From CAVORB01 sp963698495 (lineage in GTDB: Bacteria; Pseudomonadota; Gammaproteobacteria; Chromatiales; Chromatiaceae), in NCBI GenBank assembly GCA_963698495.1, contig CAVORB010000013.1:62001-126000 (forward strand): DNA of 64,000 bases. Direction: 5' to 3'. Made by a program: the position numbers and the translations under genes. Under the pieces are notes generated by a model that was not told the DNA's origin, made no database searches, and worked only from the letters and a program-made list of their open reading frames with translations. Shown here piece by piece: positions 7,159 to 16,778 of the stretch. Positions within the stretch are counted from its first letter, which is position 1. The number at the start of each line of letters is the position of its first letter.

Positions 7159-9769
7159 TCAACCGGTGACGCGGTTCGGGCGGATCTCCGCCATGGTGCC
7201 GACCAGGGTGGCCGGCAGCTTGGGCCAGGCGCTGATGAGGGAGACCAGGACCGCCGCGAGATAGGGCACCGACTGCACCAACAGCACCGCCGACCAGACC
7301 CGCACGTCGAGCATGTCGGCGTCGTCTCTGAGCAGCACGAAGGCGGCCCCCATCCACAGGGCGGTAAGGAACAGGAGCTCCTCGCGCACCTCGGCGAACG
7401 CGCGGATCAACGCGGGCGCCTGCGCCAGCTTGGGCGTGCGGAAGAACCCGAGCTTGTGGGTAACGAAACCGGTCCAGATGGCACGGGCGATGGTATGTGA
7501 CAAGGCGAGTCCCGCGATCCCGGCAGCGAGGCTCTGGCGCCAGGTCGCGACCACGCGGCGCCGGTACAGGAACAGGCTCTTCGTCACCTTGAAGACAAAG
7601 AGCGCAAGCGGAATGATGGCGATCATGATCAGGGGCGGAGCGAAGTGGGCGGGAAAGGTCACCATCCCCACCGACCAGGCCAGGGCCGCGAAATTGAAGA
7701 ACAGGTTCAACCCGTCCGCGAACCAGGGCAGCCATCCGGCGATGAAGTGGTATCGCTGGCCGCGCGTAAGGGCGCTCCGCTCCAGACCGAACAGGGGCTT
7801 GAAGTGACGGCGCAGAATGACCACTGCACCGTACGCCCAGCGGAAGCGTTGCTTGCGGAAGTCTGTGAAGGTATCCGGCATCAGCCCACGGCCGTAGGTA
7901 TTGGGGATGTAGAGCGCCTTGTGCCCCGCCTCGAACAGCCGCAGCCCGAGCTCCGCGTCCTCGGTGATGCTCCACTCGGCCCAACCGTCGGCCGACTCAA
8001 GGGCCGAACGCCTGACCATGGTCATGGTGCCGTGCTGAATGATGGCGTTGCGCTCGTTGCGCGTGACCATCCCGACGTGGAAGAAACCGTGGTACTCCGC
8101 CATGCACATGGCCTTGAACGCGTTCTGGTCGCCGTCCCGGTAGTCCTGGGGCGCCTGCACGATGGCCACCTCCGGGTCGGAGAAGGCGGGAACGAGATCC
8201 CGTAGCCAATCCGGGCGCACCAGGTAGTCGGCGTCGATGACAGCCACCACCTCCGCATCGGGAGCCGTCTGGCGCAGTGCGTAATTCAGGGCGCCGGCCT
8301 TGAAACCGGCGAGAGGGTCGACGTGGAAGAAGCGGAAGCGGGGACCGAGTCTCTCGCAATGGCTCTCGACCGGCTGCCAGACCTCCGGGTCCTTGGTGTT
8401 GTTGTCCACCACCAGCACCTCGTAGTGCGGGTAATCCAGGGCAGCAAGGGCATCGAGGGTCTCGATCAGCAACTGGGGCGGCTCGTTGTAAGCCGGCACG
8501 TGGATGGAGACGAACGGCAGCTCGTCGTCGGGCACCTTTCGCAGCGGGAAGGGTCGCCGCCATTCGACCAGCCACAGGGACTCCGCCCACTCGTGTGCCT
8601 CCGAGACCAGGAGCAGCATGATGCCGATGCCGCCGAGCAGGAGCACGAGGCCCACGGCGACGGTGGGCAGGGTCATGTACTGGCGGGTGTACTCGTAGAC
8701 GATCCAGACCGCGGCGGTCGCGATCAGGTAGGTCACCACCGCGAGAAAGCCCTTTCCGCCCGAGCCCAGGGTCGAGCTGTCGCGGAAAGACCAGGGTCAG
8801 GATGATGACGGCGAAGACGAAGGACAACGCCGCCAGCTCACGCCATTGGGGTATCCGGACCACGGGTTCCGTGAAGGTGAACTTGGGCTCGCGCTCGGCG
8901 TCGTAGACACCCCAGTAGGAGCCGATCGCGCCCTCGATCTTGCGTTTCCACGGCTGATCGAACGCCTCCATGATGTAGTAGATGTAGCCGGAACGCTCCG
9001 CCACGCTGAGGAAGCGGCGCAGGAACTGGGTCTGGTTGTGCAGCGAGGCCTCGGCGCCCTTGCGCTTGCGCCCATAGCTCGGCCAGCCCACCTCGGATAT
9101 GACGATCGGCACTCCCGGATAGGTCTCCTGGAGCTGCTCGTAGCGCATGACCACGTAGTCCACCGCCTCGTCGACCGGAATCCCTTCCCAGTAGGGCAGG
9201 AGGTGGACCGCGATGAAATCGACCTGCTCGACGAGCTCGGGATGAGTGAGCCAAACGTGCCAGGGCTCTGCGGTGCTGACGGGGGCCCAGACCTCGCGCT
9301 TGACGCGCTTGATGTAGTCGACGAGCTGGTCGACCGTCAGGTCTTTGCGCAGCAGGACCTCGTTGCCGACGATAACGCGGACCACGTTGTGAGGTGTCTC
9401 GCGGTAGACCTCGACGAGCCGTTCGAGCTGGGCATCGTTGATTTCGAGGCGTTTGTCCAGCCACCCGCCCAGGGTCACGTTGAGCCCATGCCCGGCGGCC
9501 AGCTGCGGTATCTCGGACAGGGTCTGGGTGACGCTGTAGGTGCGCACCGCGTGGACCTCGTCCTGCAGCAGCGCAAGGTCCTCGTCGATCTCCTCGATCG
9601 TCGGATAGGTGCTCTTGGTCGGATCGTCGTCCGCGCGCATGGGCTGGAAGGAGAATCCCTGGATGCGCGCGGGCCACGCTGGCTCCTCCGAAGGCATATT
9701 CAGCAGGCCCCACAGCGCCACGGTCAGGAGCGCGATGATCAGGGTATAGATTATTCCGGCGCGATTCAT
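7159..9769 (-). CDS. GH17–GT2 fusion, putative beta-glucan synthase (frameshift at ~8787)
   Basis: An approximately 870-residue inner-membrane fusion. After an N-terminal helix comes a family 17 glycoside hydrolase domain (about 30–310) with its two catalytic glutamates, VGNE and SEVGWPSYG. Then come two to three membrane helices and a family 2 glycosyltransferase domain with DADY, TEDAELG and the QRFRW motif, then several C-terminal helices. The family is linked to beta-1,3-glucan or cyclic-glucan synthesis and remodelling (NdvB/NdvC-like). The frame breaks at an AAA run at 8786–8788; removing one base joins LTLVF to RDSSTLGSGGKGF and restores a continuous protein, so an extra base is the likely cause. 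The start at 9769 overlaps the upstream GT39 gene by four bases, indicating coupled translation. Confidence 0.82.
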
Positions 9770-11403
9770 AAGCCTTGGCTACCTACGCATACCCGGCGGG
9801 CGATCCCGCTCACGTCGACAACAGTCCCCGGTTCCGCTTCCACCCATGCTTGCCGCGATGCGCGCTCTAGCGCCTGGAACCACTGCCAGGTATTCGACAT
9901 GGGGACGAGGTCGCGCTCCGGCCCCAGCGCCATGCGAAGGGTCTCGGAGGGCGTCAGGGCGAAGACACGGCCGAAGCCCTCGGCCGGAACCGGCCGGGGA
10001 GGATCCGGCATGCCCCAGATAACGGCCTCCGTCTTGAGATCGTAGGAGAGGGAGATGATCTCACCCAGTCCGACCCCGCTGTCCGCTACCAGGATCAGCG
10101 GCCGTTCGGTGGCGCTCATGAGCCGGGCGACGGCGCGATTCTGGGCGCTGAAATTCTTGCTCCACCAGGTCTCCGCCCGCAAGATCAGGGATCCCGAATA
10201 GAGCGCGGCGCCGAGCACGACGAGGAGACCCGCCCGGGCAGAGCGACGCCAGACCGCGCCGGCGGCGTCCCAGGCTGCCACCAGCGCCCACGCCACGGCA
10301 AGCTCGACCGCGACCAGGCCCGGCAAGGCATACCGCGGATGCAGCGATCGGCTGCCGCCGAGGAGAAGGTCGGGCACCAACACCACCAGCGCAAAAGCCG
10401 TGAACAGGAGCACGCAAAACAGCAGCGCCGAACGGGGGCCGTCGAGCGCGAAGGACGAAAGCCACCAACCCAGGGGCAAGAGTCCGACGAGCAGCCAGTG
10501 GCCCAAGGCGGGCACATCCGCGAAGCCACGTACCAAGTGCATGCCCCAAGCCTCGAGAATCCTTGTGGGTCCTATGTCTCGCGCCATCCACTCGGTGACC
10601 TGCTCGACCCGATGAGAACCATCGATCAGGACCAGTATCCAGGGAATGAAGAGTGCGGCAGCAACCAGCAAGGCCCGCCCCATGTGGCCCGCGAAGGCAG
10701 CGAGCCGTCCTCCCTCGCCGCGCGTCAATGCCAGTCCGTAGAGAAGATGCGCACCAATGACCAGTACCGACAGGAGGTGGGCGTAGAGACCAACGGCGAT
10801 CAATACGCCGTACAACCACCAGTCCGCTCGCGCACCGCTGCGCAGCGCACGCAGAAAAGCGGCGCTGGCCGCTGTCGCCACCCCGGCCCACAGGGCATAT
10901 TCCCTCGCCTCCTGTGCATACAGCAGGTGCAGCGGCGAAAGCGCCACGAGGACCGCGGCCAGCCAGGCGACCTTCCGATCAGGAAAGAGCTCGCGCGCGA
11001 GCCAAAAGACCGCTGGAATAAGCAAAATGGACAAGAGCGCGGAGGTTCCGCGCAGCGCCAGCAGCGGATCGCCGACCACATGGGCCACGGCCCGGGCCGC
11101 GAGATAGTACAGCGGGCTGTGCTCGGGATGGTCCGTTAGCGCTCGGAGCGTATCGCCCCAGCCGCGCTCGGGGGCAGGCCTTTGGAAGGCCAGCAGGTCG
11201 CCCGGCGCGAGGGGCCGCCCGCTGAAAAGGTAACGCGCGACCTCGTTCTGGTCATGGCCGAACACCCTCATGGCGGTGAACACCTCGTCGTGCCACACGA
11301 CCATGCGATCCAGGTCGTAGAGGCGACCGGCAGCGCCGAGCGCGACCAGCAACGCTGCGAGCAGCGTCACCTGGAGCGAGACGGCACTGGGTCGAGTGGT
11401 CAT
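9766..11403 (-). CDS. Membrane glycosyltransferase, GT39/ArnT-like
   Basis: A 545-residue polytopic membrane protein of the dolichyl/undecaprenyl-phosphate-sugar mannosyltransferase type. The first periplasmic loop has the acidic pair in WHDEVFTA, which is the family's catalytic site, and a second conserved loop reads LLYAQEAREYAL. About eleven helices follow, with a soluble C-terminal tail of about 130 residues. Family members move a sugar from a lipid carrier onto lipid A, protein or polysaccharide; the acceptor here is unknown. It overlaps the GH17–GT2 gene by ATGA, so the pair is probably one surface-glucan unit. Confidence 0.82.
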   Translation of the reverse strand: MTTRPSAVSLQVTLLAALLVALGAAGRLYDLDRMVVWHDEVFTAMRVFGHDQNEVARYLFSGRPLAPGDLLAFQRPAPERGWGDTLRALTDHPEHSPLYYLAARAVAHVVGDPLLALRGTSALLSILLIPAVFWLARELFPDRKVAWLAAVLVALSPLHLLYAQEAREYALWAGVATAASAAFLRALRSGARADWWLYGVLIAVGLYAHLLSVLVIGAHLLYGLALTRGEGGRLAAFAGHMGRALLVAAALFIPWILVLIDGSHRVEQVTEWMARDIGPTRILEAWGMHLVRGFADVPALGHWLLVGLLPLGWWLSSFALDGPRSALLFCVLLFTAFALVVLVPDLLLGGSRSLHPRYALPGLVAVELAVAWALVAAWDAAGAVWRRSARAGLLVVLGAALYSGSLILRAETWWSKNFSAQNRAVARLMSATERPLILVADSGVGLGEIISLSYDLKTEAVIWGMPDPPRPVPAEGFGRVFALTPSETLRMALGPERDLVPMSNTWQWFQALERASRQAWVEAEPGTVVDVSGIARRVCVGSQGL

Positions 11404-11739
11404 AGGCTGGAACGGCTGGATCTCTAGGCGTTGCGCCTGGGACCTAAGGCATTACAGAGGGCGCGAAAAACCTTGTAAGTGTGCATGACCGGAGACAAAA
11501 ACGCGAGACGCCGACGCGCCTCCCGCGACCGACACTAGCCGAGAGCCGAATATCGATAACAAGGCCGTCGGTACCGGATCAGGCTTCGAAAATTCTTTTC
11601 TCGGGACCATGGCACGGGCGCCGCTACCGGGTAGTCAGATGATCTCTCGACCGTTTACCCGGCCAACCGATCCGGATAGCATCTCCACCCCGGCCGGTGC
11701 ATGGTGGCGGGCTGGAAGCGTCATAAGGTGAGGCTCGTG
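11404..11739. other. Intergenic region between divergent genes
   Basis: 336 bases between the GT39 gene (minus) and the DUF4389 gene (plus). It must hold promoters for both directions. I see only a small hairpin (AGGCG-TTG-CGCCT near 11427) and no clear sigma-70 boxes or recognisable operator. Confidence 0.4.
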
Positions 11740-12090
11740 ATGACATTTGGTGGAAGACCCGGAACCGAAGAAGACCGCTCGCAGTCATCTCTCCAGCGGA
11801 CAACCGAATGGATCGTCGCCAACCGGTCGGTTTGGTTGCGTGGCCTGCTGATGCTGGCGCTCTTTTTCGTCTTCTGGTTGGTGAAGCTCGTCGTCGGCCT
11901 GATCGCGCTCTTCCAGTTCGGTTCCCTGCTTCTCACCGGGCAGACCAACGGCCAACTTCGGGCCTTCGGCGCGAGCTTGGCCTTCTACAGCCACGACATC
12001 GTGACCTACCTCACCTGCGCCAGCGAGCGTCTGCCATTCCCCTTCACCGAGTGGCCGCGTCCGATGGAGGACGAGACGGGGGACTGGTAG
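11740..12090 (+). CDS. Small membrane protein, DUF4389 family
   Basis: A 116-residue inner-membrane protein of unknown function. The DUF4389 hallmark is visible: one long hydrophobic segment (about 35–65, LMLALFFVFWLVKLVVGLIA) followed by FGSLLLTGQTN and ASLAFYSHDIVTYLT and a short acidic tail. ATG 11740 was chosen over 11701 because AAGGTGAGG stands at good spacing just upstream. No partner is obvious in the neighbourhood. Confidence 0.7.
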   Translation: MTFGGRPGTEEDRSQSSLQRTTEWIVANRSVWLRGLLMLALFFVFWLVKLVVGLIALFQFGSLLLTGQTNGQLRAFGASLAFYSHDIVTYLTCASERLPFPFTEWPRPMEDETGDW

Positions 12091-12282
12091 CCGTCCCCGT
12101 GACACCGCGCCGCGGCGGGTCGCGGACCTTTATGGGTACTCGGCGCGGTCCGCACGGCAAAACCCGCACAGGAGATTCGGCCGCGGTATTCAGGGCACCG
12201 TCGGCCAAGTCATCGGGCAGATTTTTTCAACCTGATCCGGGTGCACATCGGCTAGCATTAGCCTCCTCGCAATTACCGTCTC

Positions 12283-13197
12283 GTGAGCCGGATCATGAAA
12301 GAAGCAGAGGTCCTCAATCGGGCGTTTGGGATCGCGGGGCAGGTCCTGTTCGGGGAGGGGGATCGGGGTGCACTGGTGGCCGAGGTCAGCAATGACTCGG
12401 GCAGCGGCACCATCGCGATTCCGGGCGCCCAGGTTCTGAGCTGGACCCCCACGGGCCAGGAACCCGTAGTGTGGCTGTCTCCCGTGGCCAGGTTCGCCCC
12501 GGGCAAGTCCATGCGGGGCGGCGCGCCGGTCTGCTGGCCCTGGTTCGGCCCCCACCCCCAGGACCAGGACAAGCCCGCCCACGGCTTCGCCCGCAACCGG
12601 GACTGGGACGTGCGTGAGGTCGCGGCTATCGCCGCCGGTACCCGCGTCGTCTTGGGATTTATCCCCGACGGCCCGGAACAGGTTATGTGGCCCCACGACG
12701 CCGAGCTGACGCTGACGATCATCCTCGGGGAGCGGCTGCGGTTCGACCTCACCACGAAGAACACAGGCGGCGAGGCGATCACTCTCACCCAAGCCATTCA
12801 CACCTACTTCCGGGTCGGCGACATCGGCGCGGTCCGGGTCCAGGGCCTGGAGGGCTGCGAGTACATCGACAAGACGGGCGGCAACGCCCACATCCGCCAG
12901 GAGGGGCCCATCCTCATCGACCGCGAGGTCAACCGCATCTATCTCGGCTGTCCGGGAGAGGCCGTCATCCTGGACGGGTCGCTCCATCGCCGCATCCGGG
13001 TGACCAAGGAGGGCAGCACGAGCTATGTGGTATGGAATCCCTGGGCGGAGACTGCCGCCAAGTTCGGCGACATGGGGGAGGACGGCTACCGCCACATGCT
13101 GTGCGTGGAGACCACCAACGCGGCGAGCGACGCCGTCACCGTCGAGCCCGGCGAGACCTTCACCCTGAGCACCGAGTACGCGGTCGAGCCCTTGTAA
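12283..13197 (+). CDS. D-hexose-6-phosphate mutarotase (YeaD-like)
   Basis: A 304-residue aldose-1-epimerase-like enzyme that interconverts the alpha and beta anomers of glucose 6-phosphate-type sugars in the cytoplasm. It shows the family segments GGAPVCWPWFGPH, the first His in PAHGFARNRDW, the second His in QAIHTYFRVGDI and the C-terminal catalytic Glu in CVETTNAA. The GTG at 12283 gives MSRIMKEAE; an ATG at 12295 is an equally possible start. It is a single gene, convergent with the restriction-modification island. Physiologically it could feed hexose phosphate into glycolysis or glucan synthesis; that link is inference. Confidence 0.85.
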   Translation: MSRIMKEAEVLNRAFGIAGQVLFGEGDRGALVAEVSNDSGSGTIAIPGAQVLSWTPTGQEPVVWLSPVARFAPGKSMRGGAPVCWPWFGPHPQDQDKPAHGFARNRDWDVREVAAIAAGTRVVLGFIPDGPEQVMWPHDAELTLTIILGERLRFDLTTKNTGGEAITLTQAIHTYFRVGDIGAVRVQGLEGCEYIDKTGGNAHIRQEGPILIDREVNRIYLGCPGEAVILDGSLHRRIRVTKEGSTSYVVWNPWAETAAKFGDMGEDGYRHMLCVETTNAASDAVTVEPGETFTLSTEYAVEPL

Positions 13198-13414
13198 GGG
13201 TAGCCGCCTGCCTATGCGACAGAGCCCCGACCGCCTCTCACCCGCCGGCGCCCGAACGAAACCGCGCGCAAAACGCCGTCTCTGGACGGGTTCAGCGAAA
13301 AACGCGACGGCTCGGGCCAGTCCACCCGTTAGGCCCCGGCATCGACGGGCGTTTCGTCCGAGAAGAGATCGAATGTGCGGGTGTCGCGCGGCCTCCTGCC
13401 CATGACCGATTTCC
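13198..13414. other. Convergent intergenic region
   Basis: 217 bases between the stops of the mutarotase gene and mod. No gene, clear terminator or copy of the three-hairpin repeat was found. Confidence 0.35.
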
Positions 13415-15424
13415 TTACACCTGCTCGGTGACCACCGTTTCTTCGCCGAGCATGTCGATGACCTTCACGGCGACGGTGGCGCCGTTACGCGGCGCCGCGA
13501 GCTCGTAGCGGCCTTCCACCAGGTCCTGCTTGCGCGCGGGGACATCGGACAGCGCCACGTTGAAGGCCTCGCCGTCGTGGTCCGTGTCGATCATGATGCA
13601 GTCGACCACCGCCCGCCAGTCCTCGACCTGGGCGCGGAACAGACCCTGATCCATGTTGAGCCGCTGGAGGATGGTCGGCGACAGGACGTCCTGCACCTCG
13701 ACGATCAGCTTGTCCTGCTCGCGCCTGACCGAGACCGAGGCGGTCAGCGGCTCGTGCCGGATGAAGCCGCCGTATTTCCTGTCGGTGCGCAGCTCGATGA
13801 CGTGAACCTTGTTGATGGGCCGGCCGCGATTGTAGTCCTCGATCCAGGCCCTGGCGGCCAGCTCCATGCCGAGACACACGAGCACGATGTCGCGCTCCTC
13901 CTCGGGCCGCCGGTGCAGCTCCTTGCGCAGGTCGTCCAGGTCCAGCGGGGTAAGCGGATGGTTGAAGGGGACGATCTTCACCAGCCGCTTTCCCAGCGTG
14001 CCGTCGAAGTAGCCGTCTGCGCGGGTGCGGGTTACGCCGATGTGCTCGCAGGCCAGGGCCACCGCCTCGTTGTGCTGGATCTGCAGGTCGTAGTCGTTGA
14101 CCCGGTAGGTGGTGAAGGCGAGCTGGGCCGGTGGGGGCGGCGATGTTTCGTCCTCGACCAGCGTGCCCTGCCTCCTCTCGTCCAGGGCCTTCGCCTGCTC
14201 CCGCATGATGGCCTGCAGGCGCTTGGCCGTGGTCTGGATGGCGCCCTTGTTGATGTCACAGCCGATCCAGCGGCGGCCTAGATTTTGCGCAACGGCGGCG
14301 GTAGTTCCAGAGCCAATGAAACAGTCGAGGACCAAGTCGCCGGGGTTTGATGAGGCCCTGATCACGCGATCGAGCAGTCCCTCAGGTTTTTGCGTAGGGA
14401 ATCCCGATTTCTCTGCTGCCATCGGATTCACCGGTGAAATGTCTGTCCAGATGTCTTGAAGCGGAACGCCCTTCATCTCATCAAGGTACCGCTTGTACTG
14501 CGGCATCCCGGTTCTCGACAGGACGATTCGGCCCGCAAAGTAGAGGCCGTCCATCTTCTCGCGGTTAACAGCCCAGCATCGACCCGGTGGAGGTCGCACG
14601 CCTTGCCATTCGTACTCGAGATTTGGCCGTGGTCCTGGCGCCGTCAGATTATCAAGCCTATATCTACGTCCCGTTCCGTCTTCGGTCATGCTGTACTTGG
14701 CGGAGACATACTCGTCCGAGTACTCGGCATGCATTTCGTTCCAGCAGACGACATCCGTTCGCCCGTAGCAAAACAGGTTGTCATGAATCTCCCCGAATCG
14801 GCCGCGAGTGTCGCTGTGCGCCGTGGTCCGTTGCCAGATGATTTCGTTGCGAAAGTTCGCCTGCCCAAAGGCTTCATCCATGAGCATTCTCAGCATATGA
14901 GATCTGTTGGTATCGCAGTGAAGATACAACACTCCGTCGTTAGCCAGGAGCTCCTTTAGCATTAGCAGTCGCTCATACACGAACTGCAAGTAGTTGTCAT
15001 TCGCCTAGATATCCGTGTACTGGATCTGTTCCCCAAGCGTGTATTCCTCGCCGTCGATCTTGGTCGTCCCCTTCGCACCCCGAAGCTGCACCTTGCGCAC
15101 ATAGTCCGCCCCCGAGTCGAAGGGCGGGTCGATGTAGATCAGCTTGACCTTGCCGCGGAAACCGTTGGCCAGCAGGTGGGCGAGCACGTCCTTGTTGTCG
15201 CCGTGGAGCAGCAGGCCGCCGCTTGGGAACTTGTCGGGCCAATCGGGCCAGTCGGCCTCCGGAAGCGGAGCCTCGGTTTCGACGGCGAACCGCTCGACCT
15301 GCTGGGCGGGATAGGCGCGCACGGAGGCGAGCGGCCGCTTTCCCACCCAGGTGAGCATGGGCCGCCCCTTGGCCCGGCCGATGCTGACGGTGTTGCCGCC
15401 GGTGGTCTTGGTCTTCTTCGCCAT
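13415..15424 (-). CDS. mod: Type III restriction-modification DNA methyltransferase Mod (internal amber stop at 15005)
   Basis: The modification subunit of a type III system, 669 codons: an adenine-N6 methyltransferase of the beta class that also carries sequence recognition. Catalytic motif IV is IYIDPPFDSGADY (about residue 105), and the AdoMet motif I comes later as LDCFIGSGTTAAVAQ, the beta-class order, with the target recognition domain between them. A TAG at 15005–15007 interrupts the frame within YTDI-(stop)-ANDNYLQFVYERL; homologues normally have Trp here, so it is a TGG to TAG change or read error. The recognition segment (about 14300–15000) is clearly lower in GC than its surroundings, suggesting domain exchange. 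ATG 15424 starts fourteen bases after the fic stop. Confidence 0.88.
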
Positions 15425-15438
15425 GGCTGATGATTTCC

Positions 15439-16602
15439 CTAGCGGATGGGCTCGGTGCCCTCGGAGAGCAGGGCGACGTAGCGGTCGTACACGAACAGCC
15501 GATTGCGCCGGTTGCCCGTGATCTCGCGCGCGATACCGAGGGCCTGCAACCCTCGGAAGCAGTTGGCGATGGTGGTGCGGTTGATGCCGAGCCGCCCGGT
15601 CGCCTGGGCGATGCTCTGGATCGGCTGACGGGTGAGCAGCTCGTGCACCTGGAGGCAGGAGCCGGCGATGCGGCCGAGGCCACGGATGCGCTGGCGGTCG
15701 GACTCGAACAGGGCGAGAAGCTGGCGGGCGGTCTCGACCGATTGCTGCGCCGTCTCGTAGACCCCCTGCAGGAAGAAGCGCAGCCAACCCTCCCAGTCCC
15801 CGCTCAGCCGGACCTGCTGGAGCCGGTCGTAGTATTCGGCGCGTCGGGTCTTGAAGTAGAGACTCAGGTAGAGCAGGGGCTCCTTAAGCGCCTGCTCGCT
15901 CAGCAGCAACAGGGTGATGAGCAGCCGGCCCAGGCGCCCGTTGCCGTCCAGAAAGGGATGGATGGTCTCGAACTGTACGTGGGCGAGTCCGGCCTTGAGC
16001 AGAATCGGCATGGGCGAAGGCTCGTCGTGGAGAAAACGCTCGAAGGGGTCGAGGCACGCCATGAGCCGGTCCGGCGGGGGCGGAACAAAAACGGCGTTGC
16101 CCGGCCGGGTCCCGCCGAGCCAAACCTGGCTGCGGCGCAGCTCGCCCGGCTGCCTTTCGGCGCCCCGGCCGCGCTCCAGCAGCTCGGCGTGGATCTCCCG
16201 GATCAGGCGCAGCGACAGGGGAAACCCCTCGCGCAGGCGCTTCAGGCCGTGATCCAGGGCGGCCACGTAATTGGAGACCTCCTGCACGTCGTCGAGGGGA
16301 ACGCCGGGCACCTCGTCCATCTCGAACAGCAGCAGGTCCGACAGGGAGGACTGGGTGCCTTCGATCTGGGAGGACAGCACCGCCTCCTTGCGCACGTACT
16401 GGTAGAGGAAAAGGCCGGTGTCCGGCAGCACATCCGCGATGCCGTCCAGGCGGCCAAGGGCGCGGTTCGCCTTCTCGAGCAACGCGAGCAGGCCGGCGTC
16501 CAGCTCCAGCGGCGGATCGGGCGGGAGCGGTGCCGGGACGAAGGCACGGTAGCGCTCGCCCGCCAGGGCGGCATCGATGTACTGGCCCGTGGTTCGGTTC
16601 AT
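15439..16602 (-). CDS. Fic family protein inside the restriction-modification operon
   Basis: A 387-residue enzyme of the Fic (filamentation induced by cAMP) family, which transfers AMP or another nucleotide group to target proteins. The N-terminal Fic_N region holds the inhibitory-helix motif SSQIEGT (about residue 78), with its Glu that normally blocks ATP binding. The core has the complete active-site loop HPFLDGNGRLGR (about 215–226), so it should be catalytically competent. A winged-helix DNA-binding domain occupies about residues 310–380 (SIAQATGRLGINRTTIANCF). It lies between res and mod and is spaced for co-transcription with mod. The C-terminal domain suggests that it may also autoregulate. 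Confidence 0.9.
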   Translation of the reverse strand: MNRTTGQYIDAALAGERYRAFVPAPLPPDPPLELDAGLLALLEKANRALGRLDGIADVLPDTGLFLYQYVRKEAVLSSQIEGTQSSLSDLLLFEMDEVPGVPLDDVQEVSNYVAALDHGLKRLREGFPLSLRLIREIHAELLERGRGAERQPGELRRSQVWLGGTRPGNAVFVPPPPDRLMACLDPFERFLHDEPSPMPILLKAGLAHVQFETIHPFLDGNGRLGRLLITLLLLSEQALKEPLLYLSLYFKTRRAEYYDRLQQVRLSGDWEGWLRFFLQGVYETAQQSVETARQLLALFESDRQRIRGLGRIAGSCLQVHELLTRQPIQSIAQATGRLGINRTTIANCFRGLQALGIAREITGNRRNRLFVYDRYVALLSEGTEPIR

Positions 16603-16684
16603 GGAGGCTGTGGATATCTCCGGATGAGACCGGGCGAGGCTAGCCGGGAAACGCGGCTAATGCAACGTTACTCACCTAAAGCTT

Positions 16685-16753
16685 CATAAAAGTCGGGGAG
16701 GTTTGCCGTTGCGCAACCTTCGCTGCATAACGACAGGGAGTCCCGATTTTATG
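16685..16753. promoter_or_regulatory. Inverted repeats upstream of fic–mod
   Basis: The 176-bp gap before fic holds long arms CATAAAAgTCGGG (16685–16697) and CCCGAtTTTATG (16742–16753), nearly complementary apart from a one-base bulge, with a perfect 10-bp palindrome GTTGCGCAAC (16708–16717) between them. It is AT-richer than its surroundings. It is a candidate operator, possibly for the winged helix of Fic, or a regulatory hairpin. Confidence 0.4.
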
Positions 16754-16778
16754 CAACGATGGGTGCCAAAAGCTGCTT

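Noticed and set aside
3747..7169. A 1140-codon open frame on the plus strand across polA.
   Set aside because: It is antisense to DNA polymerase I, whose every motif is present; long antisense frames are common at high GC.
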